From Neptunicella marina (GTDB lineage: Bacteria; Pseudomonadota; Gammaproteobacteria; Enterobacterales; Alteromonadaceae): a DNA stretch of 64,000 bases. Positions 49,435 to 58,834 of this stretch are shown piece after piece. A model generated the notes under the pieces. The model had not been told where the DNA came from. It saw only the letters and a list, made by a program, of their open reading frames with translations, and searched no databases. The stretch lies in contig NZ_JACNEP010000006.1 in the NCBI RefSeq assembly GCF_014270035.1, positions 228,707-292,706 on the forward strand, read 5' to 3'. How positions within the stretch are numbered: position 1 is the stretch's first letter; every line of letters begins with the position of its first letter. The translations under genes were made by a program, and so were the position numbers.

Positions 49435-52400
49435 TTAGAACACGTAACGTGCACCCACCTGATAGCGAGCACCTAAATCGGTCAGGTACCACATCATGGC
49501 TTCATTACGTGCGTGAGAGCGGCTGTTTTCACCTGTGATGTTCAGACCTTCTGCAAAGATGGTCAGATCTTCGCTGATGTCATAGCTCACGTTTACATCA
49601 ATCTGGTGATAGGCTTCTACATAACGCGGGTTATTTGAACCACCTTTGTTAACTTCTGCCAAATACTCATCACGCCAGTTGTAGGCAATACGTGCCTGAA
49701 TGCCGTCTTTTTCATACATGGCAACCAGGTTAGCTGTATCACTCAAACCGATCAGGGCAAACTGTGAATCATTTGGATTCGCTTCGTTATTAAAGCCCAC
49801 ATCTCCACGTACCAAGGTGTAGTTGGCTGATACACCAAATCCAGTTTCACCAAAGAAATGTTGTACGGCTAATTCAGCACCATACAGCTTGGCTTCACGG
49901 TTGTTATCCGGTGTACTGGTACGGAAGGTTACTAACGGATCGTCACCATTGGCTTGTAAATCGAAACCATTATGGTTAGCCAGGAAGTCAATTTGTTCCT
50001 GTGTGCCAGTAAACTGAGGGTTAGCACCGTATTCAGCAATCATATCCGGATGGGTTTGATACTCACGGAACACCATCATGGCATACAAATAAGTATCATC
50101 CAGTGGGAAGCCAGCATCCTGTACAGCCTGAGCTGCAGCCAGTGCCCGGGGACCTGAAGTGACGTCTCGAATACCCAGCAAGGTCTGGTCAACTTGTTTG
50201 TTACCAATGAAGTTAATAACGTTTTTCTGGAATAAACCCACAGACGCATAGCTGTATGGTGTGTAATAGTATTCCAGTGACAAATCAAAGTTAGAGGATT
50301 CAAGTGGCAACAATCCCGGGTTAGAAGCGTCTGCAGTAGGCTGCGCACCTAACAAGGTTGAACCACCGCCACCACCAAAGTTGGATGCTGATACACCCAG
50401 GCTACCCAGTCCAGCACGCGAAATGGTTTTGCTGAATGAGAAACGGCTGATTAACTCATCACTAATATGCAACGTAAAGTCGAGGCTTGGCAGCATATTG
50501 TCGTATTTAGCCGTTGCAGATGCTGGTTCTGGCGGTATGCTGCCATCTACATAGGCGATGATATCGTTATTGTCTTCCCAGTTAAAATAAGTAGTATTCA
50601 CTAATGAGCTGGAATCAAGATCCGTTTCTTCATAACGAAGACCGGCTAAAACATCAAACTCCATTCCACCGATTTCGCCCATCAAAGCAACCTGGAAATA
50701 AGCCGCCATGGTATCTTCTTTTACCAGATTATCGGTTGATAATGCCGATTCAGACTCGGTGGGTCTATCAGCATAACGAGGGATTTGTAATGCCGCGTCA
50801 TAAATTGCGACCGGATCGGCAATAAAGCCATAACCGCCTGCACGTGTGTCGTAATCATCAAATTCGTTAGGTAAATCGAAAGGCTGAATAAGATCGCCAA
50901 ATTCGCCCGGATGACCAACGTTCCAGTTACCCAAAGCAATGTTGTTACCTGCAGTCTGGAAGGTATGAGATTCCATCGAGCGGGTTTCGATACCAAAATC
51001 AAAGCGGCCGTCATCAAACTCGTATTTACCATCCAGTTTAACCTGGGTGATTTCGGTCTTCTGACCGGCATTACGCAAACGAGCAATGGATGAACCCACA
51101 TCTAACGGATCAACCTGACCATTGACATTGGCCCCTTTGCCCGGTGTGGCATCGTTATATACATTGAGATAGGTGGGTAAATCACCACCGAACCACCATT
51201 CACGAGATTGAACAATAGGCGCACCTAAACCAACCGCCAGTTCACCTGTGTTACGGGGACCGGTACCGCGGCTGTACATTTCTGAATCATGGGCATCCAA
51301 TACAAAACTTAAATTATCATTTACACGATAATCCAGATTTAAACCGAGTGATTTAAGGGTATTGGTTTGTTCACGCCATTGTTGCTCGTAACCTTCATCT
51401 ACTGCACCTGGTGAATAATCTTCCATCATGTAGATAGGTACTTTTACGGCGTTGTTGTCAAATTCGACAACCTTGGTATTGCTACCAGTTTGAACCCAGT
51501 TAGTGATTTCACCACGATGTTCCTGAATTTGATTTTCAGCGAAGGTGTAATCTACTGTCGCTGTAAAATCATCCTGTGGGCGGAACTGTACGGTTAACTG
51601 TGCATTGTCACGGGTACGTTCTGTATTAGAAAACGCGTAACGAATATCATTAGGACGTGCGTATAGCTGGCCCTGGTCAGGGGCATTACGGTATTCCGCT
51701 GCGGTGGTGTTCCATAAACGGTCTGCATCGGCCAAATCATCCCAGTAATCCACATTCCAGTCGTTTACGGTTGCACCGGTATAACCTGAATCACGTTCCT
51801 GATGACTGGCGGTTAAACTCACACCCAAAGTGGAATCATCATTGGCAAAACTAATCAGGCCAGCAACTTCTGGTGTAATATCATCGCCGGTGCGATTAGT
51901 GGTGTCATTAACTGCTTTCACGCTCGCCGATGCTACCAGCCCATCACGATCCAATGGCTTGGCGGTGATAACGTTAATAGTTGCACCAATACCACCGGTT
52001 GCAATATTAGCTTTACCTGTTTTGTAAACCTCAACGCCTTTAATCCCTTCCGAGGCCAGGTTTGCAAAATCAAACGCACGGGTGCTACCACCACGCGTCG
52101 TACCGTCAGCACCACTACCAGCACCATAGGTGGTCGCCGCAGGCATTACGCGGCCATTCAAAGTGACCATGTTGTTGCCTGCACCAAAACCACGCACTGT
52201 CACTTCTGAACCTTCACCGTTAGTACGGCTAATGGATACACCGGTAATACGCTGCAATGATTCCGCTAAGTTAGTGTCCGGGAATTTACCAATATCTTCA
52301 GAGGAAATGGCGTCAACCACACCCATGGATTCACGTTTAATGGCTGTTGACGCTTCCAGGCTGCCGCGGATACCGCGTACCTGAATAACTTCAACGTCGT

Positions 52401-52515
52401 CTGCATTTTGTCCATTTGCATCCTGAGCTATTGCTGGGGTCAGTACAGCGCTGCCCAGTAACAAAGAGATACTGGTGGACAATATCGATTTGTTAAATGT
52501 CTGATGTTTTTTCAT
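49435..52515 (-). CDS. TonB-dependent outer-membrane receptor
   Basis: A 1026-residue receptor with signal peptide (ending TPAIAQ), TonB box DDVEVIQVRG, plug domain (EDIGKFPDTNLAESLQRITGVSI, GEGSEVTVRGFG) and a long beta-barrel ending in Phe (YQVGARYVF). The length and the plug pattern are those of the TonB-dependent receptor/TBDT class used for oligosaccharide import in Alteromonas, Caulobacter and Cellvibrio relatives. ATG 52515 is chosen over 52572 because it starts the signal peptide. The downstream SapC/halogenase set and the divergent GH5-GH3 gene support a glycan substrate. Confidence 0.93.
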   Translation of the reverse strand: MKKHQTFNKSILSTSISLLLGSAVLTPAIAQDANGQNADDVEVIQVRGIRGSLEASTAIKRESMGVVDAISSEDIGKFPDTNLAESLQRITGVSISRTNGEGSEVTVRGFGAGNNMVTLNGRVMPAATTYGAGSGADGTTRGGSTRAFDFANLASEGIKGVEVYKTGKANIATGGIGATINVITAKPLDRDGLVASASVKAVNDTTNRTGDDITPEVAGLISFANDDSTLGVSLTASHQERDSGYTGATVNDWNVDYWDDLADADRLWNTTAAEYRNAPDQGQLYARPNDIRYAFSNTERTRDNAQLTVQFRPQDDFTATVDYTFAENQIQEHRGEITNWVQTGSNTKVVEFDNNAVKVPIYMMEDYSPGAVDEGYEQQWREQTNTLKSLGLNLDYRVNDNLSFVLDAHDSEMYSRGTGPRNTGELAVGLGAPIVQSREWWFGGDLPTYLNVYNDATPGKGANVNGQVDPLDVGSSIARLRNAGQKTEITQVKLDGKYEFDDGRFDFGIETRSMESHTFQTAGNNIALGNWNVGHPGEFGDLIQPFDLPNEFDDYDTRAGGYGFIADPVAIYDAALQIPRYADRPTESESALSTDNLVKEDTMAAYFQVALMGEIGGMEFDVLAGLRYEETDLDSSSLVNTTYFNWEDNNDIIAYVDGSIPPEPASATAKYDNMLPSLDFTLHISDELISRFSFSKTISRAGLGSLGVSASNFGGGGGSTLLGAQPTADASNPGLLPLESSNFDLSLEYYYTPYSYASVGLFQKNVINFIGNKQVDQTLLGIRDVTSGPRALAAAQAVQDAGFPLDDTYLYAMMVFREYQTHPDMIAEYGANPQFTGTQEQIDFLANHNGFDLQANGDDPLVTFRTSTPDNNREAKLYGAELAVQHFFGETGFGVSANYTLVRGDVGFNNEANPNDSQFALIGLSDTANLVAMYEKDGIQARIAYNWRDEYLAEVNKGGSNNPRYVEAYHQIDVNVSYDISEDLTIFAEGLNITGENSRSHARNEAMMWYLTDLGARYQVGARYVF

Positions 52516-52995
52516 TTGTTGTTGTCCGTCTTGTCTTTTTGAATGATCCAAAACTGCAACTACATGTATCAATTGATCACTGGTCTCCTGCAGCTATCAA
52601 TACATGTAATTATTTGGTCGACGTCAGTAGCCGGTATATTTGTGTTTGCTGCTTGCACAAAAAACAATCGTTCTGGCTACTCTGAAAACGATTCTAACGA
52701 CAACCTTGTTAATGTAATGTTGTAAAAATGCGTTTTCAGATTGCTATTTTTAACAAAAATAAAACATTATACAAACGTTTTCATTTGATTTTTACAAACG
52801 TTTACATTCAAACCTTTTTCTACTTCAGCAAAAACAAAGGCTGCAGCAATATAAAAAAATTTGTGCACCGATATAAAAGTTGATGAAAATTTCTGAACCC
52901 TTTAGATTTATGATAGAAAACGATTACATATGAAATGCTTATCCCCTATACTGCGGAATTTATTGTGTTAAAAAACAGCTAACAGGCTCAAATCT
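52516..52995. promoter_or_regulatory. Divergent regulatory region with LacI-type operator-like sites
   Basis: Between the receptor and the GH5-GH3 gene several sites fit an AAACG-centred LacI-family pattern: TGAAAACGATT at 52683, CGTTTTCA at 52731-52738, TACAAACGTTTTCA (52770-52783), TACAAACGTTTACA (52793-52806) and GAAAACGATTACA (52916-52928). In the receptor leader an inverted repeat TACATGTAT (52561-52569) / ATACATGTA (52600-52608) could form a hairpin in the mRNA. No regulator gene of the LacI family is in the window. Confidence 0.65.
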
Positions 52996-55900
52996 ATGAA
53001 GATAAAAAACAGACTGGTAGTGGCTGCAATCCTGTTGTTGCATTTGTTAACGGCATGTAGTCAGGCCGATAAGGCCATTTCTCAGGGGCAAACTAAAAGC
53101 ACGCAAGCAAGTGAGAGAGCGTTTGTTAAAGTTGATGCAGGAAAGCTGACCTTGCAGGGCAAGCCCTATTATTTTGCCGGGGCTAATTTTTGGCAGGCTG
53201 CCTTGTTGGGGGCGGCGCAAAAGCCGGGTGACCGGAAGCAGCTCATCAGAGAGCTGGATGCCTTAAAAGCCAATGGTATTTCTAATCTTCGTATTTTGGC
53301 GGTATCTGAATCCAGTCAGTTAACGCGTGCACTTTCACCAGCCGTGCAATCGTCTCCGGGGCAGCTTCAACCTTATTTGCTGGAAGGGCTGGATTTTCTG
53401 TTAGCCGAAATGGCCAAACGCGATATGAAAGCGGTTTTGGTATTAAACAATTTCTGGCAATGGTCAGGTGGTATGGCGCAATACGTGGCGTGGAATTCCA
53501 ATCAGTCGGTATTTGATCCTGACGTAACGGGTGACTGGAGTGGATTTATCAAAAATGCCGCGGGTTTCTATTCACTGGAGAAAGCACAGCAACAATATCA
53601 AAGTGTAATTCGCCAGGTGATTGAGCGCCAAAACACCATAAGTGGCGTGACTTACAAAAATGATCCCACCATCATGAGCTGGGAATTAGCCAATGAACCT
53701 CGTCCAGGAGCGGATGCATCGGATGTTGCTAATGTAAGTCACTATATTAACTGGATTGATAACACGGCTAAGCTGATTCACCAACTTGCCCCTAAACAGC
53801 TGGTAACCACGGGAAGCGAGGGGATTATGGGCTCATGGAATGATGACAGCATCTACCTTAAAGCGCATATGTTGCCATCGGTGGACTACATTACTTTCCA
53901 TGTTTGGCCGAAAAACTGGGGCTGGATTGATATCAAGTCACCGGACACAAGCTACGACCAGGCGTTACAAAAAGCCAAAGACTATGCAGCCAAACATATC
54001 CAGTTTGCTGCACAGCTTAACAAACCGGTTGTGATGGAAGAGTTTGGCCTTGAGCGTGACGGTGGTTCATTTAAACCTGCTGCAGGTACTAACTGGCGTG
54101 ATAAATTTTTTAGCGATTTATATCAGTACTGGTATCAGGCTGCTAAAGCTGGCGCCAATATTGGTGGCAGTAATTTTTGGGCATGGAGTGGTGAAGCACG
54201 GAATAATCGTGAAGACTCTGTTTGGCAAACTGGCGATGCCTTTTTAGCCGATCCACCACATGAACCACAGGGCTTAAATTCGGTGTTTGACACTGATAAG
54301 TCAACTCTTGCTGTGATTAAGCAGCATGCTGAGAAAATGGCCGGGTTAGCAAACCAACCAACCATTGCACAAAAAGTTGACGCTTTAATCAGCAAAATGT
54401 CGCTGGCAGAAAAAATCGGCCAGATGACTCAGGCTGAGCGTAATCATGCCACACCACAAGACGTCAAAGACTATTTTCTTGGTTCGATTTTAAACGGTGG
54501 TGGTTCGGTACCGGGCAATAATACCCCACAAGACTGGCGCGAAATGATCGATGCCTATCAGCATGCCGCGCTTTCTACCCGTTTAGGCATACCGTTTATC
54601 TATGGTACCGATGCGGTACATGGTCATGGTAACGGTAAGAATACTACCCTGTTCCCGCATAATGTGGGTTTGGGAGCAATGCGTAATCCACAGCTGATGG
54701 AACAAATCGGCCGTATCACCGCAGCTGAAACCACTGCCTTTGGCGTGCACTGGAATTTTGGTCCTGCATTATGTGTGTCACGGGATGAACGCTGGGGCAG
54801 GGCGTATGAATGTTACGGCGAGCAACCTGAAATCGGTGAATCTTATGCAGGCCTCTATGTGCATGGCAGTCAGGCTACTGGCCAGATGTTAGCTACCGCC
54901 AAACACTGGGTAGGTGACGGTGGCACCACCTACGGTACTGGTGATCACGAATACATTATCGATCGCGGTGATACCCGCGTTAGCATGGACGAATTGCGTA
55001 ATATTCATATAGCCCCGTATTTGCCAGCCTTTGAACAACATGTTGGTTCTGTGATGTTTTCCTATAGCAGCGTTAATGGTGTGAAAATGCATGAAAACAC
55101 CCATTTAAACAACGAGATACTAAAAGGTGAATTAGGCTTTGACGGCTTTGTGGTATCCGACTGGCAGGCGATTGAAGAAGTACGGGGCGAAACCAACCGT
55201 GAACGTATTGTACGTTCAATCAATGCTGGCCTTGATATGGCGATGGAGCCTGAGTTCTGGAAAGAATTTATCCAGGATTTAACTGCCGCCGTTAATGACG
55301 GTGAGGTGCCAATCAGCCGCATCGATGATGCTGTGCGCCGTATCCTCACGCAAAAATACAAACTGGGGTTGTTTGAACGCCCCTATTCGGCAGATCGTTC
55401 AGTACCTGCTGAATTAGCAGTAGGCACTGATGAACACCGCGCCGTTGCCCGTGAAGCGGTGGCTGAATCACTGGTCATGCTCAAAAATGACAACAATCTG
55501 CTACCGTTTAAAAAGGATGCCAGTATTTTTGTGGCGGGCAGCCATGCTAATAATATTGGTTTGCAGTCGGGTGGCTGGAGTATTCAGTGGCAGGGTGAAA
55601 AACAATCCAATAATCAGGGCACCACGATTCTTGCAGGTATAAAGCAGCAGGCCAGCAATGTGACATTTAGCGAAGATGGTAGCGGCGCTAAAGGTCATGA
55701 TGTGGCCATTGTGGTAGTAGGCGAAGATCCTTATGCCGAAGGTTGGGGCGATTATAATGTGCCACCTTGTCAGTACTGTCAGCCGCTAACTTTAAAACCT
55801 GAACAAGTTGAAACCTTGAAACGGGTTAAAGCATCGGGTGTACCTATGTTAGTGATCCTGATCTCAGGTCGTCCTTTATTGATTGCCGATCAGATTGGTG

Positions 55901-56118
55901 ACTGGGATGCATTGGTTGCAGCCTGGTTACCGGGCACTGAAGGTGCAGGTGTAGCCGATGTGTTATTTGGCGAGCACGCGATGGGCGGAAAATTAAGCGT
56001 AAGCTGGCCTCGCACCTTGCAACAAATTCCAATTAATGTCGGTGATAAAAATTACGATCCCTTGTTTGAATACGGTTTTGGTTTAACGTACGAAAAGACA
56101 ATGACTAATCAGCAATAG
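52996..56118 (+). CDS. Two-domain lipoprotein: GH5 mannanase-like + GH3 beta-glycosidase
   Basis: A 1040-residue surface or periplasmic lipoprotein (signal ends LLTAC). Residues about 45-430 are a GH5 domain resembling GH5_7 mannanases/mannosidases: YYFAGANFWQ, acid/base Glu234 in WELANEPRPG and nucleophile Glu349 in VVMEEFG. Residues about 452-1035 are a GH3 enzyme: KMSLAEKIGQMTQ, YGTDAVHGHG, the KHWVGDGG motif and nucleophile Asp722 in GFVVSDW. Both catalytic sets look intact. The combination would cut a mannan or gluco-mannan chain and trim the products in one polypeptide. It is divergent from the TonB-dependent receptor. Confidence 0.9.
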   Translation: MKIKNRLVVAAILLLHLLTACSQADKAISQGQTKSTQASERAFVKVDAGKLTLQGKPYYFAGANFWQAALLGAAQKPGDRKQLIRELDALKANGISNLRILAVSESSQLTRALSPAVQSSPGQLQPYLLEGLDFLLAEMAKRDMKAVLVLNNFWQWSGGMAQYVAWNSNQSVFDPDVTGDWSGFIKNAAGFYSLEKAQQQYQSVIRQVIERQNTISGVTYKNDPTIMSWELANEPRPGADASDVANVSHYINWIDNTAKLIHQLAPKQLVTTGSEGIMGSWNDDSIYLKAHMLPSVDYITFHVWPKNWGWIDIKSPDTSYDQALQKAKDYAAKHIQFAAQLNKPVVMEEFGLERDGGSFKPAAGTNWRDKFFSDLYQYWYQAAKAGANIGGSNFWAWSGEARNNREDSVWQTGDAFLADPPHEPQGLNSVFDTDKSTLAVIKQHAEKMAGLANQPTIAQKVDALISKMSLAEKIGQMTQAERNHATPQDVKDYFLGSILNGGGSVPGNNTPQDWREMIDAYQHAALSTRLGIPFIYGTDAVHGHGNGKNTTLFPHNVGLGAMRNPQLMEQIGRITAAETTAFGVHWNFGPALCVSRDERWGRAYECYGEQPEIGESYAGLYVHGSQATGQMLATAKHWVGDGGTTYGTGDHEYIIDRGDTRVSMDELRNIHIAPYLPAFEQHVGSVMFSYSSVNGVKMHENTHLNNEILKGELGFDGFVVSDWQAIEEVRGETNRERIVRSINAGLDMAMEPEFWKEFIQDLTAAVNDGEVPISRIDDAVRRILTQKYKLGLFERPYSADRSVPAELAVGTDEHRAVAREAVAESLVMLKNDNNLLPFKKDASIFVAGSHANNIGLQSGGWSIQWQGEKQSNNQGTTILAGIKQQASNVTFSEDGSGAKGHDVAIVVVGEDPYAEGWGDYNVPPCQYCQPLTLKPEQVETLKRVKASGVPMLVILISGRPLLIADQIGDWDALVAAWLPGTEGAGVADVLFGEHAMGGKLSVSWPRTLQQIPINVGDKNYDPLFEYGFGLTYEKTMTNQQ

Positions 56119-56132
56119 CTGATTAGTCATTG
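56099..56132. other. 15-bp hairpin spanning the stop codon of the GH5-GH3 gene
   Basis: CAATGACTAATCAGC (56099-56113) pairs perfectly with GCTGATTAGTCATTG (56118-56132), loop AATA; the TAG stop lies at 56116-56118. No T-run follows at once, so it may protect the mRNA end or attenuate read-through rather than act as a standard terminator. Confidence 0.6.
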
Positions 56133-56182
56133 TGGACCTTTGTTTGTTAAAATCGCTTTTTTAGCCACTTCAGGGAATAAGT

Positions 56183-57178
56183 ATGACTTATCAGGCTGCA
56201 TCCGATCGTTACAACGATATGGTTTATAAGCGCTGTGGTAACAGCGGTTTATTATTACCATTTGTCTCTTTAGGTTTATGGCACAACTTTGGTGACATCG
56301 CGCCTTTTGATGTTGCCAAAGACATGATTTTCCGTGCCTTTGATTTGGGTATTACCCATTTTGATTTAGCCAATAATTACGGTCCGCCTCCAGGTACTGC
56401 CGAATCCAATTTTGGTAAAATCTTACACCAGCATATGGCGCAATATCGCGATGAGATGGTGATTTCCAGCAAAGCTGGTTATCTGATGTGGGATGGCCCT
56501 TATGGTGAATGGGGATCGCGTAAGTATTTGATCAGCAGTTTGGATCAAAGCCTCAAGCGCATGCAGCTCGACTATGTGGATATCTTCTATTCGCACCGCC
56601 CTGATCCACATACGCCACTGGAAGAAACCATGGGCGCGCTGGATAGCATCGTACGCAGCGGTAAAGCCTTGTATGTGGGCATTTCTAATTACAATGCTGC
56701 GCAAACACGCAGAGCGTTAGAAATTCTGGATGATTTAGGCACACCTTGTTTAATTCATCAGCCGCGTTACAACATGTTTGATCGCTGGACCGAGCAGGAT
56801 GGCCTGCACGATGTACTGGAAGATAAAGGTGTGGGTTGTATTCCATTTTCACCTTTAGCACAGGGATTACTGACTAATAAATATCTTAGTGGTATTCCTG
56901 CTGACTCGCGTGCTGCAGATAAAAATAATCAGTTTTTGTCTGAAAACGATGTATCAGCTGAAAATATCAAGAAAGTGCAGCGTCTAAATCAAATTGCAGA
57001 AGCACGTGGTCAAACCATGGCGCAACTGGCTATTTGCTGGTTGCATCGCAAACCCTCTGTTGCTTCGGTAATTATCGGTGCAAGTAAAGTCAGTCAGATT
57101 GAAGATATCGTTGCAGCCCAATCTAATTTAAGTCTGACGGAAGATGAAATTAAGGAGATTGATGCCATTTTGGATTAA
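56183..57178 (+). CDS. Aldo/keto reductase, YghZ-like
   Basis: A 331-residue NADPH-dependent reductase similar to E. coli YghZ (L-glyceraldehyde 3-phosphate reductase). The catalytic tetrad is visible: Asp in THFDLANNYGPPPGTAE with Tyr, Lys in VISSKAGY and His in FYSHRPDP. The C-terminal GASKVSQIEDIV binds the cofactor phosphate. It follows the GH5-GH3 gene by 64 nt on the same strand. Its substrate in this locus is not known. Confidence 0.9.
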   Translation: MTYQAASDRYNDMVYKRCGNSGLLLPFVSLGLWHNFGDIAPFDVAKDMIFRAFDLGITHFDLANNYGPPPGTAESNFGKILHQHMAQYRDEMVISSKAGYLMWDGPYGEWGSRKYLISSLDQSLKRMQLDYVDIFYSHRPDPHTPLEETMGALDSIVRSGKALYVGISNYNAAQTRRALEILDDLGTPCLIHQPRYNMFDRWTEQDGLHDVLEDKGVGCIPFSPLAQGLLTNKYLSGIPADSRAADKNNQFLSENDVSAENIKKVQRLNQIAEARGQTMAQLAICWLHRKPSVASVIIGASKVSQIEDIVAAQSNLSLTEDEIKEIDAILD

Positions 57179-57203
57179 TCCCCAACTGCTTCATTTAAGA
57201 TAT

Positions 57204-57230
57204 AAAAAAGCCGCGTTAAGCGGCTTTTTT
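57204..57230. terminator. Bidirectional terminator
   Basis: GCCGC (57210-57214) / GCGGC (57220-57224), loop GTTAA, with A6 before and T6 after. It ends the aldo/keto reductase gene and the convergent GH10 gene. Confidence 0.85.
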
Positions 57231-57237
57231 ATGGCAA

Positions 57238-58419
57238 TTACATCTTGGCGTTGTTACCCACATCAATCACCTGCTGTAGTGCTTGTTTAGGTGAGCCATC
57301 ATGATTAAATAACAATGGGTAGTTCGTGCGACCTGCTACCGGCCAGCCGTTTAACCAGGACTCTGCATCGGTTACACCCCAAAAGGTCACGCGGTCGATT
57401 TGTTGTTGATGCTTCAGGAATAAACGGAAGATATCAGCATATCTGTCGCCCAGTTCTTTATCTGCTGAAGCCGGGAAGTTTCCATCTGGATATGGGTTGT
57501 TTTCTGGTGTCGCTTCAAGTTTATCGATATCCACATTGGCACCAAAAAACTGTTCCCGGCCTAAGTAATCCAGGTCCAACTCAGTGATATGCAATGGCAA
57601 ACCGGTGGCAGCCAACACAGTAAGGGTATTGTCGATTTCATCCAGTGTTGGGGTTTTCATGCCCCAGTGACCCTGAATTCCGATCGCATCAATCGGTACA
57701 CCACGTGCTTTAAAATCATTAACCATGGCAATCACTGCACTGCGGCGACCTTCGCGGGTCATGCCATAGTCGTTATAGATTTTGATCGCATCGGCAGGTA
57801 ATACATCATTGGCGATATAAAAGGCTTGCTCGATAAAATCGTCACCGATGATTTGGTGATAAAGCGAATTACGCAGGCTGCCGTCGTCTTCTATCGCTTC
57901 GTTAACCACATCCCAGATTTTGATTTTGTCACCAAAACGATTGGCCATCATGCTGGCGCGTTCACGCATACGTTTAAGTAATGCTTCACGTGATAACAGG
58001 TTGCCTTGCTCGTCTTTAAATACCCAGTCTGGGGTCTGGCTGTGCCAGAATAATACGTGCCCTATTGCCTTAATCTCATTACTGTTGGTGAAGTTGACAA
58101 AATTGTCAGGCGCGGTGAAACGATAATCATCAGGTTGTGGATTAATCACGCCCCACTTAAAGGCATTATCCATAGTGGCAGCAGAGAAGTGTTTTTTAAC
58201 CAGTTGCATTTTGGCAGAGTCTGGATGGGCCACTAAATCGTCATTTAAAGTCGCGCCAATTAAAAATCTACCAGCATAGGCCTCTTTTAAGCTACTGGTA
58301 TTTTTTGTTTCAGGAGTTGTTGCTTGTTTTGTTGAAGTGACATTGTCACCACAGGCAAATAAGCCTGCACTTAAGCTGGCGATAACTGTCAGTTTTTTAA
58401 AGGTTGTCATAGTGGCCAT
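57238..58419 (-). CDS. GH10 endo-beta-1,4-xylanase lipoprotein
   Basis: A 393-residue GH10 enzyme cutting xylan. The signal peptide ends SAGLFAC-G (lipoprotein). Catalytic acid/base Glu is in WDVVNEAIED and the nucleophile Glu in LHITELDLDYL; HVLFWHSQTPDWVF and the substrate-binding FWGVTDAESWL are typical. AGAGA lies 7 nt upstream of ATG 58419; ATG 58410 is also in frame. It has its own promoter region and converges on the aldo/keto reductase. Confidence 0.93.
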   Translation of the reverse strand: MATMTTFKKLTVIASLSAGLFACGDNVTSTKQATTPETKNTSSLKEAYAGRFLIGATLNDDLVAHPDSAKMQLVKKHFSAATMDNAFKWGVINPQPDDYRFTAPDNFVNFTNSNEIKAIGHVLFWHSQTPDWVFKDEQGNLLSREALLKRMRERASMMANRFGDKIKIWDVVNEAIEDDGSLRNSLYHQIIGDDFIEQAFYIANDVLPADAIKIYNDYGMTREGRRSAVIAMVNDFKARGVPIDAIGIQGHWGMKTPTLDEIDNTLTVLAATGLPLHITELDLDYLGREQFFGANVDIDKLEATPENNPYPDGNFPASADKELGDRYADIFRLFLKHQQQIDRVTFWGVTDAESWLNGWPVAGRTNYPLLFNHDGSPKQALQQVIDVGNNAKM

Positions 58420-58586
58420 TTGTTATCTCTGTATTTGGCTGAGTTGGCGGCAGTATAACAACTCTTTTTTAGCTGTCCCGGCGGTTGCTAAATAAAGTAA
58501 TGGCTAAAAGAAATTGTTAAACTTTAGTTAACATGCAAGGTCTGATTGAGGTCATAGTTTTTATTTTTGCAGGGATGGTAAAACAT

Positions 58587-58832
58587 ATGTCTGTTCACAA
58601 AACAAAAATAGTTTGTTTAGCAGGGATAAGTTGTTTGTTAGTGAGTGCTTGTTCCAGTGGTCCCAATATTAATGCAAAAGAACTCGCGTCAGGTGCGTTA
58701 GGTGATTTGAGTAATAGTCACATCAGCTATAATCCTGCTCAGTGTCAGGTAATAAAAAGTCGTTGTATGGATGGCAGTTATGCAGAATGGCCAACCAGTG
58801 ATGGTAAAACCGGTTGCTCCTGTAATAAGTAG
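58587..58832 (+). CDS. Small cysteine-rich lipoprotein
   Basis: An 81-residue lipoprotein: signal peptide with lipobox LVSAC (lipid Cys near residue 22), then a mature part with four Cys in AQCQVIKSRCMDG and GCSCNK, possibly two disulfides. ATG 58587 is chosen (AGGGA about 11 nt upstream); ATG 58533 would add 18 residues. No family recognised. The stop is 2 nt from the convergent gene end. Confidence 0.65.
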   Translation: MSVHKTKIVCLAGISCLLVSACSSGPNINAKELASGALGDLSNSHISYNPAQCQVIKSRCMDGSYAEWPTSDGKTGCSCNK

Positions 58833-58834
58833 CT

